DNA from: Bacillota bacterium
GTDB taxonomy: Bacteria > Bacillota > Clostridia > Acetivibrionales > JANLFN01
Direction of reading: 5' to 3'
Assembly (NCBI GenBank): GCA_023397675.1
Contig: JAEWTV010000102.1
Span: 1 to 64,000, forward strand
Length of the DNA stretch: 64,000 nucleotides
This document shows positions 26,596 to 34,530 of this stretch, in pieces. The position numbers were made by a program, and so were the translations under genes. How positions within the stretch are numbered: the first letter of the stretch is position 1; every line of letters begins with the position of its first letter. The notes under the pieces are model-generated. The model was not told the origin of the DNA, made no database searches, and worked only from the letters and a program-made list of their open reading frames with translations.

Positions 26596-26625
26596 TAAGA
26601 CGATAACTTACAAAAATGGACGCAA
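26596..26625 (-). promoter_or_regulatory. Candidate ECF (SigZ) promoter of the GH9-GH5 operon
   Basis: TTGCGTCC (26625-26618), 15 bases, CGTCTTA (26602-26596) on the minus strand, 50 bases before the GH9 start. It is the best match to the shared TTGMGTCC-N15-CGTCTWA signature. Confidence 0.7.
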
Positions 26626-26640
26626 ATTAATAACCCCTAT

Positions 26641-26681
26641 AAAAAAAGTGCTTGAAGTTATATACTTCAAGCACTTTTTTT
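26641..26681 (-). terminator. Strong terminator of the sigma factor gene
   Basis: A perfect 17-bp stem, AAAAAAAGTGCTTGAAG (26641-26657) / its complement (26665-26681), has a 7-nt loop and seven T on either side. It ends the sigZ-like gene just before the GH9 promoter, insulating the two units. Confidence 0.95.
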
Positions 26682-26708
26682 ACATTTAAAGAATGAAATA
26701 CTATGAAT

Positions 26709-27368
26709 TTATTTTTTATTACAGCAACAACAGCAAATAGGATGAAAATCAATTATTGTTCCATACCGATCAAATTCAAAATGACAACAATTCATAAGAC
26801 TATCCTTCAGCATTTGACGTCCCCTCTGAACACGCGATTTGGCTCCTGATACTGAAATCCCCAATTGTTTCGCGAGTTCAACCTGTGATAGTCCCTGAAT
26901 TTCCACCAAAAAAAGCGCTTGTGAATATTTTTCCGGCAATGCATCTATCATTTCCATTAAACCGGAAGCTATTTCCTGTTCAGGGTTTTCTACATGTAAT
27001 TTCTCTATTGTACTGTCTGAAAAACTGTCCCTTATTATGATATCATCTATATTTTCTGCCTTAATTTTCAATTTTCTATAAAAATCAATTATTGTATTGT
27101 GCGCTATTTGAAAAACCCAGCTTTTTACTTTTGTACTGTCCTTAAGCGAATCAATATTCATATGAATTTTAATAAATACATCCTGTAGGATATCATCAAC
27201 ATGTGAATAATTTGATACTCGGCTTGCTACAAACTTGCGAAGTCCCTCACTGAAATCTTTCAAAATCCGTTCAGTGCCATAACTGTTCATTTGCTTAGTG
27301 CAAGAAGTTTTATCAATAAATGAATCATTTTTTTCAACATGACTAGTACAACTTTTACTGTAACACAT
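26709..27368 (-). CDS. sigZ: SigZ-like ECF RNA polymerase sigma factor with Cys-rich tail
   Basis: A 219-residue group 4 sigma factor. An unusual Cys-containing N-terminal extension (residues 1-30) is followed by region 2 (about 35-105, SHVDDILQDVFIKIHMNI ... VKSWVFQIAHNTIIDFYR) and region 4 (about 135-190, LPEKYSQALFLVEIQGLSQVELAKQLGISVSGAKSRVQRGRQMLKD). The C-terminal extension MNCCHFEFDRYGTIIDFHP followed by five Cys in a row is the SigZ-type tail and could bind zinc or sense thiol or metal stress. No anti-sigma gene adjoins. The three elements TTGMGTCC-N15-CGTCTWA nearby are candidate targets; its own upstream region lacks one. The start has GGGAG nine bases upstream. Confidence 0.88.
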   Translation of the reverse strand: MCYSKSCTSHVEKNDSFIDKTSCTKQMNSYGTERILKDFSEGLRKFVASRVSNYSHVDDILQDVFIKIHMNIDSLKDSTKVKSWVFQIAHNTIIDFYRKLKIKAENIDDIIIRDSFSDSTIEKLHVENPEQEIASGLMEMIDALPEKYSQALFLVEIQGLSQVELAKQLGISVSGAKSRVQRGRQMLKDSLMNCCHFEFDRYGTIIDFHPICCCCCNKK

Positions 27369-27446
27369 ACCAATTATCTCCCTATAATAAAATTATAAAA
27401 ACAATCTAAATATAAGCAATTACAGGTAATTAATAACCTTGAAAAC

Positions 27447-27785
27447 TTATAGCTTTTTTAAGTATTCAATATATTCAAATCCCCATTCTCCGAATTTGTC
27501 TAGGGCTTTTAAGAATTTCCTTCCTATTTCGGTCAATGAATACTCTACTTTTGGAGGTATTTCTTTATAGACCTCCCGATGGATAAGCCCATCCCTCTCA
27601 AGTTCCCTTAATTGGAGAGTTAAAGCGCTATGCCGTATATTAGGCAATACTCTTTGAAGCTCATTAAAACGTTTTGCACCATCTTTTAACCGCCATATTA
27701 TTACAATCTTCCACTTTCCTGCCACAACACTCTGAACAATTGATATAGGGCATTCCAGTTTTAAAAGTTCCTCTTTCCTATCCAT
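27447..27785 (-). CDS. HxlR family regulator, probably of the divergent nitroreductase
   Basis: A 112-residue winged-helix repressor. The Cys13 segment (LECPISIVQSVVAGKWKIVIIWRL) holds the single conserved Cys used by redox-sensing members. The recognition helix and wing run through ALTLQLRELERDGLIHREVYKEIPPKVEYSLTEIG. GGGAG precedes the ATG. A perfect 8+8 palindrome lies directly upstream of the ribosome site, suggesting autoregulation. The nitroreductase gene is divergent, 158 bases away, the common layout for HxlR-controlled detoxification enzymes. Confidence 0.93.
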   Translation of the reverse strand: MDRKEELLKLECPISIVQSVVAGKWKIVIIWRLKDGAKRFNELQRVLPNIRHSALTLQLRELERDGLIHREVYKEIPPKVEYSLTEIGRKFLKALDKFGEWGFEYIEYLKKL

Positions 27786-27799
27786 AATTGTCTCCCATT

Positions 27800-27817
27800 A
27801 GTACAATCAATTGTACT
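27800..27817. promoter_or_regulatory. Candidate HxlR operator (palindrome)
   Basis: AGTACAAT-CA-ATTGTACT is a perfect dyad immediately upstream of the HxlR start. A second looser GGTAC...GTACT pair follows at 27818-27839. Position between divergent regulator and nitroreductase genes fits an operator controlling both. Confidence 0.7.
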
Positions 27818-27943
27818 AGGTACAAAAAAGAATCGTACTTGTTTTGTAACCTGCCGAATAATACCATTATATTAGATTTAATGGAGCAGTTCAATTTATA
27901 TAAGATTGTATGTAATTAATTTAAACGAAAAGAGGACTAAACA

Positions 27944-28510
27944 ATGAATGAGATATTAAATACTATTATAAGCAGAAGGAGTATCCGGAAATTCAAACCA
28001 GAACAAATAAAAAATGAGGAATTACAAACAATTCTAGAGGCAGGTAAATATGCCCCTAGCGCAAAGAACCAACAACCCTGGCACTTCACTGTTATTCAAA
28101 ACAAGGAAATGCTGAATAAAATCAATGAAGCCTGCAAAGATGTACTGATAAAAACACATAATGAACGCTTTGAGCAGCTATCTAAAGAAGTAGATGCAAA
28201 AAACATAAGCGTGATGCATAATACGCCCACATTGATAATTGTTTCAGGTGATCGAAATGCAACTGCTCCACAGATAGATTGTGCCCTTGCAATCCAAAAC
28301 ATGTCCCTTGCTGCTGAATCCTTGGGAATAGGTTCTTGCTGGATTTATGCGATATATCATTTATATTCAGACACACAAGGTAAGGACTTTCTTATAAATA
28401 AAGGAATCATTCCAGAAGGCTATGTATTTACAGGTTCATGTGCATTTGGCTATAAGGCATTAGAGCCGCAAGCCCCACCAAGAAAGAACGATGTGGTTAC
28501 TTTTATGTGA
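27944..28510 (+). CDS. Nitroreductase family FMN oxidoreductase
   Basis: A 188-residue NADH-dependent flavoprotein that reduces quinones or nitro compounds. The N-terminal FMN-binding segment is IISRRSIRKFKPEQI, followed by AGKYAPSAKNQQPWHFTVIQ. The dimer and FMN region has DCALAIQNMSLAAESLGIGSCWI, and the C-terminal GYKALEPQAPPRK is typical of the clostridial branch. AGAGGA precedes the ATG. It is divergent from an HxlR regulator with an operator between them, so induction by electrophiles is likely. A hairpin follows the stop. Confidence 0.93.
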   Translation: MNEILNTIISRRSIRKFKPEQIKNEELQTILEAGKYAPSAKNQQPWHFTVIQNKEMLNKINEACKDVLIKTHNERFEQLSKEVDAKNISVMHNTPTLIIVSGDRNATAPQIDCALAIQNMSLAAESLGIGSCWIYAIYHLYSDTQGKDFLINKGIIPEGYVFTGSCAFGYKALEPQAPPRKNDVVTFM

Positions 28511-28525
28511 CAGCAAAAATGCAAA

Positions 28526-28553
28526 AAAGTACCATTTTTATGAATGGTACTTT
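28526..28553 (+). terminator. Terminator-like hairpin after the nitroreductase gene
   Basis: AAAGTACCATT and AATGGTACTTT form a perfect 11-bp stem with a 6-nt loop. The T tract is short (TTTC), so efficiency is uncertain. The following 160 bases up to trpA hold nothing recognisable. Confidence 0.7.
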
Positions 28554-28717
28554 CAATGAAATTATATTCAATAGGATTATTACTTATAGTAACCTTAACA
28601 CATTATCTTAACAAATATGTTTGGCGAGTCTTTATACCCCGATTATGTCCCCTATATTTAATTAATTACCTGTTAAATGTCATTCCTGAAAATATTAAAC
28701 TGGTAAAATAATTTTAT

Positions 28718-29488
28718 TTACCGAATTGCAGCTTTTATCGCTTTTACATAATCGGTAACGTAGGGTACAGCGTTCCTGCCGTGCTCACCTATAATTTTGA
28801 CAATAGCTGAGCCGACTATTATACCATCTGCTTTTGCAGCCATCTCTGCCGCCTGTTCAGGCGTTGAGATACCGAATCCAATTGCTGCCGGAGTATCAGT
28901 GGATTCATGCACAAGCTTTACCATAGCACCTACATCTGAGGTTATTTTATTTCTCATTCCTGTAACTCCAAGAGAAGATACACAGTAAACAAACCCTTCT
29001 GCCTTCTTGGCAATCATAGAGATACGCTCATTTGAGGTAGGTGCAACAAGAGGAATGAAATCGAGTCCATATTTTTTACAGGCAGGTGCAAAATCTTCCC
29101 TCTCCTCGAAAGGCACATCCGGAAGTATCAAACCATCCATGCCGATTTCTGCAGAAATCTTCAAAAAACGCTCTGTACCATATGAAAATACTACGTTCGC
29201 ATACGTCATGAATACCATTGGAACATTAACTTTATTTCTTACTTTGCGGACCATATCAAAAATCTTGTCAGTCGTCACGCCACAGCTAAGCGCCCTAATG
29301 TTCGCCGCCTGAATAACAGGCCCTTCTGCTGTTGGATCAGAAAAGGGGATTCCAAGTTCTATTAGGTCTGCACCAGCATCGGCCATAGCGTTTATAAGAT
29401 TTTCAGTAGTATCCAGATCCGGATCTCCGCATGTAATAAAAGGGATAAATGCTTTCCCATGGTCAAAAGCTTTATATATATTACTCAT
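28718..29488 (-). CDS. trpA: Tryptophan synthase alpha chain
   Basis: Cleaves indole-3-glycerol phosphate to indole, which is channelled to TrpB. The 256-residue TIM barrel has the catalytic Glu and Asp in [21 protein letters not shown] and the phosphate site in [11 protein letters not shown] and [11 protein letters not shown]. The ATG at 29488 overlaps the trpB stop (ATGA), giving tight coupling; the frame is open to 29530 but lies inside trpB. It is the last gene of the T-box-controlled trpBA unit. The rest of the trp genes are absent from the window. Confidence 0.97.
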   Translation of the reverse strand: MSNIYKAFDHGKAFIPFITCGDPDLDTTENLINAMADAGADLIELGIPFSDPTAEGPVIQAANIRALSCGVTTDKIFDMVRKVRNKVNVPMVFMTYANVVFSYGTERFLKISAEIGMDGLILPDVPFEEREDFAPACKKYGLDFIPLVAPTSNERISMIAKKAEGFVYCVSSLGVTGMRNKITSDVGAMVKLVHESTDTPAAIGFGISTPEQAAEMAAKADGIIVGSAIVKIIGEHGRNAVPYVTDYVKAIKAAIR

Positions 29489-30669
29489 TCTGATATATCC
29501 TCCCCTCTGTAACGTGCGATTGCAGCACAATCTTTATCACCACGTCCGGAAATATTAATGACAATGATTTTGTCCTTACTCATCGAAGGTGCAAGCTTAA
29601 TAGCATGAGCTACTGCATGAGCACTCTCAATGGCTGGAATAATACCTTCACTACGGGAAAGATACTCAAAAGCATCAACTGCTTCATCATCAGTTATCGG
29701 AACATATTGTGCCCTGTCGGCATCGTGCAGACTGGAATGTTCCGGACCGATACCCGGGTAATCGAGGCCTGCTGATATGGAATACACCGGTGCAATCTGT
29801 CCATATTCATTCTGGCAAAAGTAAGATTTCATGCCGTGAAAGATTCCTAATTTGCCGGTAGAAATAGTCGCCGCAGTTTCAAATGTATCAACCCCTCTGC
29901 CTGCTGCCTCACAGCCGATAAGCTGTACGGATTTGTCCTCAATAAAATGATAAAACGCACCTATTGCATTGGAGCCGCCTCCTACACAAGCAATCACCAC
30001 ATCAGGAAGGCGTCCCTCCTTTTCCAATATCTGCTGCTTTATCTCCTTGGATATAACTGCCTGAAAATCTCTTACAATCATTGGAAACGGATGTGGTCCC
30101 ATAACCGAGCCGAGAACATAATGTGTATCATCAATACGGCTGGTCCATTCACGAAAGGTTTCGGAGACTGCGTCCTTCAGAGTCGCCGTACCAGACTTTA
30201 CAGGATGCACCTTGGCTCCGAGAAGACGCATCCTATACACATTTAAAGCTTGCCGTCTTGTGTCTTCTTCACCCATAAATACTTCACATTCCATATCCAT
30301 TAGTGCTGCAGCGGTGGCAGTAGCGACGCCATGCTGCCCGGCTCCGGTCTCGGCTATTACACGTTTCTTGCCCATTTTCTTTGCCAGAAGTACCTGACCA
30401 AGTACATTATTGATTTTGTGCGATCCTGTATGATTCAAATCCTCACGTTTGAGATATATTTTTGCGCCGTTTAATTCTTTGGTCATCTTTTCCGCAAAAT
30501 AAAGGAGTGAAGGCCTTCCAGCGTAATTATTAAAAAGGCCTGTCAATTCTGCATTAAACTGCGGATCATTTTTATAGTGATTATATGCTTCTTCAAGTTC
30601 ATTTACGGCATTCATAAGTGTTTCCGGTATATACTGGCCGCCGTGAATTCCAAATCTGCCTTTTGACAT
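29485..30669 (-). CDS. trpB: Tryptophan synthase beta chain
   Basis: PLP enzyme that condenses indole with serine to make tryptophan. The 394-residue protein (ATG at 30669 with AAAGGAGG six bases upstream) has the Schiff-base Lys in [11 protein letters not shown], the catalytic Glu in [11 protein letters not shown], and the phosphate-binding [10 protein letters not shown]. It is the classical TrpB1 type that partners with TrpA. A T-box riboswitch with a tryptophan specifier precedes it by about 200 bases, so expression rises when tRNA-Trp is uncharged. Confidence 0.98.
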   Translation of the reverse strand: MSKGRFGIHGGQYIPETLMNAVNELEEAYNHYKNDPQFNAELTGLFNNYAGRPSLLYFAEKMTKELNGAKIYLKREDLNHTGSHKINNVLGQVLLAKKMGKKRVIAETGAGQHGVATATAAALMDMECEVFMGEEDTRRQALNVYRMRLLGAKVHPVKSGTATLKDAVSETFREWTSRIDDTHYVLGSVMGPHPFPMIVRDFQAVISKEIKQQILEKEGRLPDVVIACVGGGSNAIGAFYHFIEDKSVQLIGCEAAGRGVDTFETAATISTGKLGIFHGMKSYFCQNEYGQIAPVYSISAGLDYPGIGPEHSSLHDADRAQYVPITDDEAVDAFEYLSRSEGIIPAIESAHAVAHAIKLAPSMSKDKIIVINISGRGDKDCAAIARYRGEDISE

Positions 30670-30872
30670 TATATTATCCTCCTTTGATTCTCCATATTTT
30701 AAATTAATGACGCCATCGCCGTTCCCTTTTTGGCCAGTAAGCGCATACATTCAATACATGCTTTTTCATTTTTTCTCACCTTCCCAATAATTAAGGATAA
30801 AGACCAAAGTGCCATGTTAACCCTTTCAAAACCACATCTAAGGAAACTCAAAAACAATTTCCCCGAAAATAC

Positions 30873-31140
30873 AAAAGCCCGTCCTCGACAATTCTGTCAA
30901 GGACGAGCTATAACTCGCGGTACCACCTTGATTCACGGTACATTATACCGTGCACTTAGCAGGATACTATCATATCCCCTACAACTTACGTATGTATACA
31001 CGTCGCAGAATACTCAGCTATCGCTTTTGACTGCGCCCTCGGTGGTCCATTTGATGATTTGTTTTCTGCCCGATTTCCAGCATCGCGGGCTCTCTGTAAG
31101 AGCATCATCACCTTTATCTCCACGTTAACGGTTTAAGTAT
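30873..31140 (-). promoter_or_regulatory. T-box leader (tRNA-Trp-responsive riboswitch) of trpBA
   Basis: On the minus strand the leader starts near 31140. It contains stem I with GGTGATGATG and GAGAG elements, a specifier loop reading AAATGGACC (UGG codon at 31049-31047), and the T-box AAGGTGGTACCGCG (30929-30916), which pairs with the tRNA acceptor end. A competing terminator at 30877-30908 follows: GCTCGTCCTTGACA, 4-nt loop, complement with two G-U, then TTTTG. Uncharged tRNA-Trp would favour the antiterminator and allow trpBA expression. All key elements are present in order. Confidence 0.93.
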
Positions 31141-31152
31141 TGAATTATTGTA

Positions 31153-31181
31153 AGGTTAGCATAGTTTGCTATGTATGTCAA
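31153..31181 (-). promoter_or_regulatory. Promoter-like elements with internal palindrome upstream of the T-box
   Basis: TTGACA (31181-31176) is a perfect -35 box; 17 bases later stands a weak -10, TAACCT. The spacer contains the dyad CATAG-4-CTATG (31160-31173), placed where a repressor would block polymerase. No trp repressor gene is in the window, so a second control layer is only a possibility. Confidence 0.5.
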
Positions 31182-31249
31182 TCATTTCTTCTTTTTTAGT
31201 TAAGTATGCAACCATTTCTTTTTTTCGGATTGTACTAGTTAATGTCTTT

Positions 31250-31792
31250 TCACTTTCTATAGTTAGATACACCATTTTTCTTGCTGCTGAATGTAAACAA
31301 CCCGGACTTGGCGATTGCTTTATGTACCAGTCTTGATGGCCATACAGCTATTATCCCCCCTGGTTTTAAAATACGATGGATTTCTGACAATAACTGTTCA
31401 GTTGGTATCATCGGTGCTGGAATCACCCCAAAAACCAAAACCACATCCAGGCTTTCAGCCTCTAATTTAGTATCAAGTGCATTACCTTTTACAATATTCA
31501 CATTTTTCAGGTTGGCTGTTTGAACCTTCCTGGCAACAATCTCAACGGATAAAGGCAGTATATCCATAGCAACCAAACTTCCATGTTCCCCGAGTAATTC
31601 AGCTGCCGGTAGAGTAAAATAACCTGTACCACATCCTATTTCTAAAACAGTTTGACCATTTTGAATTTCTGTACCATTGAGAATCCGTTTAGGACCAAAA
31701 AAGCGGTAGCGCAAACCACTCTCCATTGCAGCTCCCACAACTCGAATAAATACTTTACCGATTCTTTTATTAGCTAATGCCTCTGTGTCCAT
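31250..31792 (-). CDS. Class I SAM-dependent methyltransferase
   Basis: A 180-residue Rossmann-fold methyltransferase. Motif I is VLEIGCGTGYFTLPAAELLG, the acidic residue binding the SAM ribose lies in LVAMDILPLSVE, and motif IV-V runs LDVVLVFGVIPAPM with the post-motif HRILKPGGIIAVW. The N-terminal segment MESGLRYRFFGPKRIL is typical of a small clade that acts on hydrophobic substrates, but the acceptor is unknown. AGAGGTGAT precedes the ATG. It lies downstream of a TetR gene on the same strand, with a near copy of the TetR promoter segment in between. Confidence 0.85.
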   Translation of the reverse strand: MDTEALANKRIGKVFIRVVGAAMESGLRYRFFGPKRILNGTEIQNGQTVLEIGCGTGYFTLPAAELLGEHGSLVAMDILPLSVEIVARKVQTANLKNVNIVKGNALDTKLEAESLDVVLVFGVIPAPMIPTEQLLSEIHRILKPGGIIAVWPSRLVHKAIAKSGLFTFSSKKNGVSNYRK

Positions 31793-31903
31793 TTATATCA
31801 CCTCTTAATATTTTTTATATGATACCTAAATTAATTTGAAATACATAAATCGAATCTTTTTAGCTCACTGCATTCCATCACCACCACACCTAATATTTTC
31901 ACT

Positions 31904-31935
31904 ATTAGCGACCAAGTGCCCATTTTTATAGTAAA
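31904..31935. promoter_or_regulatory. Copy 1 of a 32-bp repeat upstream of the methyltransferase gene
   Basis: Matches 27 of 32 positions with 32517-32548 (ATTARCGACCA, two variable bases, TGCCCATT, then TTATARTAAA). It stands about 110 bases upstream of the methyltransferase gene and just after the TetR stop. It may be a shared TetR operator or the remnant of a local duplication. Confidence 0.6.
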
Positions 31936-31939
31936 AAAT

Positions 31940-32518
31940 TTAATAGAACTGCTTAATACCACTCAAGTGGTATTTCATTAATAATTCGACACTGGTCTTC
32001 GCCCATGGTTGATCCTTATACTTTCGGGCTATTTCAAGCAAAGCATTAATAATATTCATTGCAGAAATTTGCATCAATATCTGCATCTTTTCCTTATCAC
32101 TTTCTGTCTTGAAATTTTTTAAATAGTGTTCTGCTAATTTATTGATTAGTTGATCTTTATAGCCTTCATATTTTGTTCCTTCGCTTTTTGACAGAATAAT
32201 AATAAATTGTTTCCTATACTCAGCCAACAATTCACAAAGCTGATTAGCGAGCAGATTTATCTGCAAAGGATCAAATGTTTCGGTATCTCCATGCCCAAAG
32301 GTATCTTTTAATGTATAATCCATATAATTATATACAGGTGTAACTATCTCATAAAAAAGTTCTTCTTTACTCTGAAAATAATTATATAAGTTACCTTTGC
32401 TGACTCTAGCCTTTTCAATAATTCTTCTAGTAGATGCAATCCTGAATCCGTTATTAAAAAATTCTTCGGTTGCAGCCTCAATTATTCTATTTTTTATTTC
32501 ATCTTTTAAAATTTGCAT
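31940..32518 (-). CDS. TetR family transcriptional regulator
   Basis: A 192-residue dimeric repressor. The N-terminal helix-turn-helix runs IIEAATEEFFNNGFRIASTRRIIEKARVSKGNLYNYFQSKEELFYEIV, followed by an all-helical ligand domain with no recognisable ligand signature. The ATG at 32518 has AGGTGG six bases upstream; an in-frame ATG at 32536 lacks a site. It probably regulates itself and the following methyltransferase, since both have the same 32-bp element upstream. Confidence 0.93.
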   Translation of the reverse strand: MQILKDEIKNRIIEAATEEFFNNGFRIASTRRIIEKARVSKGNLYNYFQSKEELFYEIVTPVYNYMDYTLKDTFGHGDTETFDPLQINLLANQLCELLAEYRKQFIIILSKSEGTKYEGYKDQLINKLAEHYLKNFKTESDKEKMQILMQISAMNIINALLEIARKYKDQPWAKTSVELLMKYHLSGIKQFY

Positions 32519-32548
32519 TAACGACCACCTGCCCATTATTATAATAAA
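32517..32548. promoter_or_regulatory. Copy 2 of the 32-bp repeat, at the TetR gene start
   Basis: This copy overlaps the ribosome site and start codon of the TetR gene and reaches into TATAATAA, a -10-like box on the minus strand. The near-identity to 31904-31935 over non-coding DNA supports a functional operator. Confidence 0.6.
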
Positions 32549-32602
32549 CCTTTTTCTTTATCCTGGCAATAGTATTATTAAAAAACGTTCAAAAAGTGAA
32601 AT

Positions 32603-32920
32603 TTATTCAAAAGGATTTATTACAGCAGCTACTTCCTGATGAATAACGATAGGATCGGAAATCAATCCAAACTTTTCATCCTCCGGATATGTCACAGCAA
32701 TTTGAGGGTGTTCGCCCGCATAAGAAATTATGTTTTCCATGGAATCCCATACCGTACAAAGAAAGAAATGAGCATACTCCCCTTGCTCCACAACTTTAAC
32801 AAATGCTCCCCTGTTTCCCTGGATGGATGTTGTATCGCTTACCCCTGTTTCCCCAAGATATATTTTAAAATCATCTTTAAACTTTATAGGCACTATTCCG
32901 TGCCAGGTTCTTGTAATCAT
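32603..32920 (-). CDS. Antibiotic biosynthesis monooxygenase-like (ABM fold) protein
   Basis: A 105-residue dimeric alpha/beta ferredoxin-like barrel protein. It begins MITRTWHGIVPIKFKDDFKIYL and contains FFLCTVWDSMENIISYAGEHPQIAVTYPEDEKFGLI, the pattern of ABM-domain proteins. Members range from cofactor-free quinone-forming monooxygenases to haem-degrading enzymes, and no activity can be assigned here. AGAGGTTTGT precedes the ATG. It lies 54 bases upstream of the TetR operator copy on the same strand and could be part of the same regulated group. Confidence 0.75.
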   Translation of the reverse strand: MITRTWHGIVPIKFKDDFKIYLGETGVSDTTSIQGNRGAFVKVVEQGEYAHFFLCTVWDSMENIISYAGEHPQIAVTYPEDEKFGLISDPIVIHQEVAAVINPFE

Positions 32921-33001
32921 ACAAACCTCTTTTTCATTTATTTATAAATTATTATAGGTATAAGTGTAACATATAATAATTATTTATAGATACATCACAA
33001 A

Positions 33002-34234
33002 TTAATTTCTGAGAAGTCTCCACATAAATTCCGGAGGATCGATTTGTACTTTATTTACCATAGGAACACTTTGAGACTTATCTCCTGTTTTGATCTTGAA
33101 AGTAGCGGCATTTGTACCTATCGGAGCAGGCAGCTTGATTGCTACAGGCTCAATAGTATAAGAAATTTTCATACCCGGATAACCAAATACTTGAATTGGT
33201 TGCTTCAATTCCAATTCACTATTCGTATGCCATGGAGTAGTAATTTTACCATAACCATTGGCCGGCGGTGTCAATGTATATGTCTTGAATTGAGGTGCAA
33301 CTTGATCCAAAATCCGTGCGTTTGTCTCCAGAGCGCTTTGCAGGTTTTGATTTGACGATCTGCTTCCCAATACGGCAACTATTATATAATGCTTTTCACT
33401 TCCATTTACCAATGGTGCTGCCGACACAAAACATCCGCCGGCTATTACGCCTGAACCGGTTTTAATACCTACAATACCATGTTTACCAAGCATATTATTT
33501 ACGTTATAAACCCTGCCTGCAACTGGAAGAGTGGCTTGCGGCATAGCAACAATTTCACGGAAAACCGGATCTTGCATTGCTGTCTGAGCAATTTTTATTT
33601 GATCAACAGCATTGCTCACAGTAGCTGGATTTGCCCCGCTTGCATCTGCATAATGAGTTTTTGTCATACCAAGGGATTGTGCAGTTTCATTCATCTTAGC
33701 AATAAATGCCTCATCACTTCCCGCAACCCAGCGGCCCAATGTATCAGCTATATTGTTCCCCGACGGCAGCATTAAACCTTCCAGGAGTTGTCTTTCAGTA
33801 AGCTTTTCCCCTAAGGTAACAGGCAAAAGAGAATAGTTATTTTTCCTGGCAAACTCATAACCGGCTACATCCTTTGCAGTCATGGTCAGGCTTGGCCCAT
33901 CCTCACCAGATTTTAACGGATAAGCTTTCAGTACTAAATAAGCTGTCATTATTTTTGTCACACTGGCAATTGGAATTGCTGACTGGTCAGTTGAAGATGC
34001 TATCACACCAAAATTATCCGTTCCTACTGCAGATTCGCCTTGTGTTGGAAAAGTAACTGAAAGCTGGCCTGGCAAAACAGTATCCTGTGCTGATGCCGTG
34101 GCTTTAACTTCAGGAATTTCACCATTGTAACGAACAAACCCCACAACAGCTAATCCAATAATAATCAAAATAAGAACTGCGGCAATAATCCCTTTGACAC
34201 CAATAGGCCTAGATATTTTTGAAGAATCTAACAT
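33002..34234 (-). CDS. D-alanyl-D-alanine carboxypeptidase (low-molecular-weight PBP)
   Basis: A 410-residue serine peptidase S11 enzyme that trims peptidoglycan pentapeptides. The ATG at 34234 has GGGGG upstream; the frame open to 34327 is unsupported. An uncleaved N-terminal membrane helix (about 14-34) anchors it outside the cell. The active-site triad motifs are SxxK (Ser91-Val-Thr-Lys94), SGN in LMLPSGNNIADTLG and KTG in VGIKTGSGVIAGG. The C-terminal beta domain (about 300-410) is longer than in minimal DacA proteins. It is a single gene with no close partner. Confidence 0.92.
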   Translation of the reverse strand: MLDSSKISRPIGVKGIIAAVLILIIIGLAVVGFVRYNGEIPEVKATASAQDTVLPGQLSVTFPTQGESAVGTDNFGVIASSTDQSAIPIASVTKIMTAYLVLKAYPLKSGEDGPSLTMTAKDVAGYEFARKNNYSLLPVTLGEKLTERQLLEGLMLPSGNNIADTLGRWVAGSDEAFIAKMNETAQSLGMTKTHYADASGANPATVSNAVDQIKIAQTAMQDPVFREIVAMPQATLPVAGRVYNVNNMLGKHGIVGIKTGSGVIAGGCFVSAAPLVNGSEKHYIIVAVLGSRSSNQNLQSALETNARILDQVAPQFKTYTLTPPANGYGKITTPWHTNSELELKQPIQVFGYPGMKISYTIEPVAIKLPAPIGTNAATFKIKTGDKSQSVPMVNKVQIDPPEFMWRLLRN

Positions 34235-34530
34235 AACAACCCCCATGTATTTTAATACTTTAAATGTACAACTAAGGTTTAAGACGAAAATAAAAACATA
34301 AAGGTTCACATTTGTAATCACATGCATCCCTGTACTTCATACTTCTTCTTTTAATGTCCGTTTTCCTGCTGTATTGGTAAAGTATTTTTTGGAAGGTTCA
34401 ACTTTATTTATGTATTGACCATAGCGGGCCTCTGGCAGCACCTCATCAGTTTTCTCTGTCCTATTTGGTACTAACAGGACGGCTCTAATCATATTCTTAT
34501 AAAGAAAAGAATAAAGGAGTGTAAAGTCAG

